The notes under the pieces are model-generated. The model worked only from the letters and a program-made list of their open reading frames with translations. It ran no database searches and was not told where the DNA came from. A stretch of 64,000 nt of DNA from assembly GCA_025526915.1 (NCBI GenBank), contig JAHLKH010000001.1, positions 310,001 through 374,000 of the forward strand. The letters are read 5' to 3'. The translations under genes were made by a program, and so were the position numbers. The DNA is from Entophlyctis helioformis (lineage: Eukaryota; Chytridiomycota; Chytridiomycetes; Chytridiales; Chytriomycetaceae). Shown here one piece after another: positions 62,790 to 64,000 of the stretch. The number at the start of each line of letters is the position of its first letter. The stretch's first letter is position 1.

Positions 62790-64000
62790 GGCCGCAGTGT
62801 CATTGCATTCAACCTTTGCGTTGCAGTTCTCTGGACACGATCGCACGTTTGTACGCAGCACTCGTTCGCTCTGGTATTGGACAAGACACAATGAAAAGGT
62901 CCAGAACGAGGGATGGTAGTAAAGATATTTCAATCATCAAGTCAAGCTCCAATAAAACATCGAGTCACAAATAAGCACACAACGGCCGTCGAGTCGGGCC
63001 GTTGAGAATAGGTTGCAACCATCTATGGTATGTCACGCGGTCAAGTCGTCTTTGTGGCAAGCAGCATCACGAACGAAGGTCCTCTTCGCTGCTAGAGTCA
63101 CCCCGACACCGGCTGTCCAACCGTATGTGTCTGTTGTAGGCATCGCCTCTCACAAACGAGAGATTGCAGGTCGAGCATGTGCCATACACGCGTCGCTCAT
63201 GCACGGTGGTCTCGTGTCGGTACAGATCGTTCTTGCGCGCAAACGACTTGGTGCACCCATCGTGCATGCAGACGTATGGTTTCATGTTGGTATGGGTGTG
63301 CATGTGCGCGTCGAGGTTGTACTTGCGAGTGTACACCTTGGTGCAGAGTGTGCAAGGGAAGTGGCGGCTGCGCGTGTAGTTGTTGATTGGGTTGTATCGT
63401 CGCTTGGGCTTGGCGACGGCCGCCGGTGTGGATCGTGTGCGGGATTCTTGCTTGACCAGAGTGGGTGTGTGGATGTAAACGCTGTCGTCATGGTCGCTGG
63501 CATGGGTTGAATCGGGAGATGTGCACTGCGAGGACGGAGCCAAGGAGGCGACGGGGCTCGCGATGGCTTGAACAGAGTATGCCGTAGAGCTATTGCCGAG
63601 ATCCGCGTTGTCAAAGAACGGGAGGGCGGGCGGAGGAGCAGGCGACGACAGCGCGTACACGGACATTGGCGACAGGAGTTGGGCAGGCGGAGGAGCAATG
63701 GTGTTGTTGTAGTTGAGATCGAAGCTCGCGAGGTCTGGAAGGAGCGGAAGCGGAAGGGGCGACAGACGCAGGTCTTGCATCGTGTCGATCTGAGAAAACG
63801 GCGGCAGTACTGGTGGGTTGGCGAGGGGGGTCCAAGGCGTCCACAGCGGCATGGTGGTGGTGTTGCTGCCCGAAGCAGTGGAGGCTGGCAGGTGGAATGT
63901 TCCGGCGAGCGAGTCGAGCGTGCTTGGCACGGGGATCCACTCGCCAAAAGGTGGTGGATCGAGGCATGGCGTGAGGCCGAACGAGTCTGTGGCCGCTACC
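62778..64000. repeat. Inverted repeat, right arm (zinc-finger gene copy)
   Basis: Reverse complement of 60407-61628 with scattered substitutions and one extra A relative to the left arm. Continues beyond the window. Confidence 0.9.
63067..64000 (-). CDS. C2H2 zinc-finger transcription factor, right copy, intact (5' end outside window)
   Basis: Minus-strand frame open from the window edge to TGA at 63069-63067. An N-terminal Pro/Ser/Leu-rich region (for example LPLPLLPDLASFDLNYNNTI) probably serves activation. A basic linker (AVAKPKRRYNPINNYTRSRH) precedes three fingers: C-x2-C with H-x3-H in FPCTLCTKVYTRKYNLDAHM, a C-x4-C finger (CMHDGCTKSFARKNDLYRHE), and a third that ends in Cys (C2HC). 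Targets unknown. This copy shows what the broken left copy should encode. Confidence 0.8.
   Translation of the reverse strand, partial: VAATDSFGLTPCLDPPPFGEWIPVPSTLDSLAGTFHLPASTASGSNTTTMPLWTPWTPLANPPVLPPFSQIDTMQDLRLSPLPLPLLPDLASFDLNYNNTIAPPPAQLLSPMSVYALSSPAPPPALPFFDNADLGNSSTAYSVQAIASPVASLAPSSQCTSPDSTHASDHDDSVYIHTPTLVKQESRTRSTPAAVAKPKRRYNPINNYTRSRHFPCTLCTKVYTRKYNLDAHMHTHTNMKPYVCMHDGCTKSFARKNDLYRHETTVHERRVYGTCSTCNLSFVRGDAYNRHIRLDSRCRGDSSSEEDLRS

Overview
The window is a GC-rich, gene-dense piece of a eukaryotic nuclear genome, most likely from an early-diverging (chytrid-like, zoosporic) fungus. Fungal markers are a Ste12 homeodomain protein, a Tfc1/tau95-type TFIIIC subunit, a Loa1-type acyltransferase and a calcipressin. 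A full-length DNA-PKcs gene and a laminin-type EGF membrane protein are features that most Dikarya lack. Genes are split by many short introns (mostly 60-110 nt, a few of 46-53 nt). Three introns appear to use GC-AG borders. The lineage call is inference; gene families were recognised by reading the translations, without database searches.

Layout. 1-1056: 3' end of PEX5. 1714-4435: STE12-like factor. 4663-11130 (minus): UBA/UBX protein, a 3-phosphoglycerate dehydrogenase homologue without its catalytic residues, and TFIIIC subunit Tfc1. 11145-13750: mitochondrial dynamin-like protein with a degenerate P-loop. 13881-21478: two tandem IRE1 genes, the first a standard ER stress sensor, the second with the same kinase-RNase module but no signal peptide, luminal domain or membrane anchor. 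21689-26656 (minus): EGF-like multipass membrane protein and Pol III subunit RPC37/RPC5. 26718-29854: calcipressin and Loa1-type acyltransferase. 30001-32081: LYAR-type nucleolar protein and RPL38, divergent. 32376-37059: arrestin-like protein and NAF1, divergent. 37137-38982 (minus): cystathionine beta-synthase homologue with degenerate PLP pocket. 38992-52780: DNA-PKcs (about 4,270 aa). 52878-55131 (minus): proteasome ATPase Rpt2. 55079-57700: two unrecognised genes, divergent. 58300-64000: duplicated mosaic region with an inverted repeat carrying two copies of a C2H2 zinc-finger gene, one broken, and two copies of a small membrane-protein module.

Gene relationships. Six head-to-head pairs have start codons less than 200 bp apart (two only 9 and 14 bp), so shared promoters are likely. 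Several genes serve ribosome and small-RNA production (RPL38, LYAR, NAF1, Tfc1, RPC37). Others serve protein quality control (two IRE1s, UBX protein, Rpt2) and serine/cysteine metabolism (two apparent pseudo-enzymes).

Sequence quality. PEX5, STE12, IRE1, DNA-PKcs (twice) and the left zinc-finger copy each need one extra base to keep their frame. One copy of the duplicated zinc-finger gene directly lacks a base present in its twin. Single-base deletions, either assembly error or mutation, must be kept in mind when using these models.
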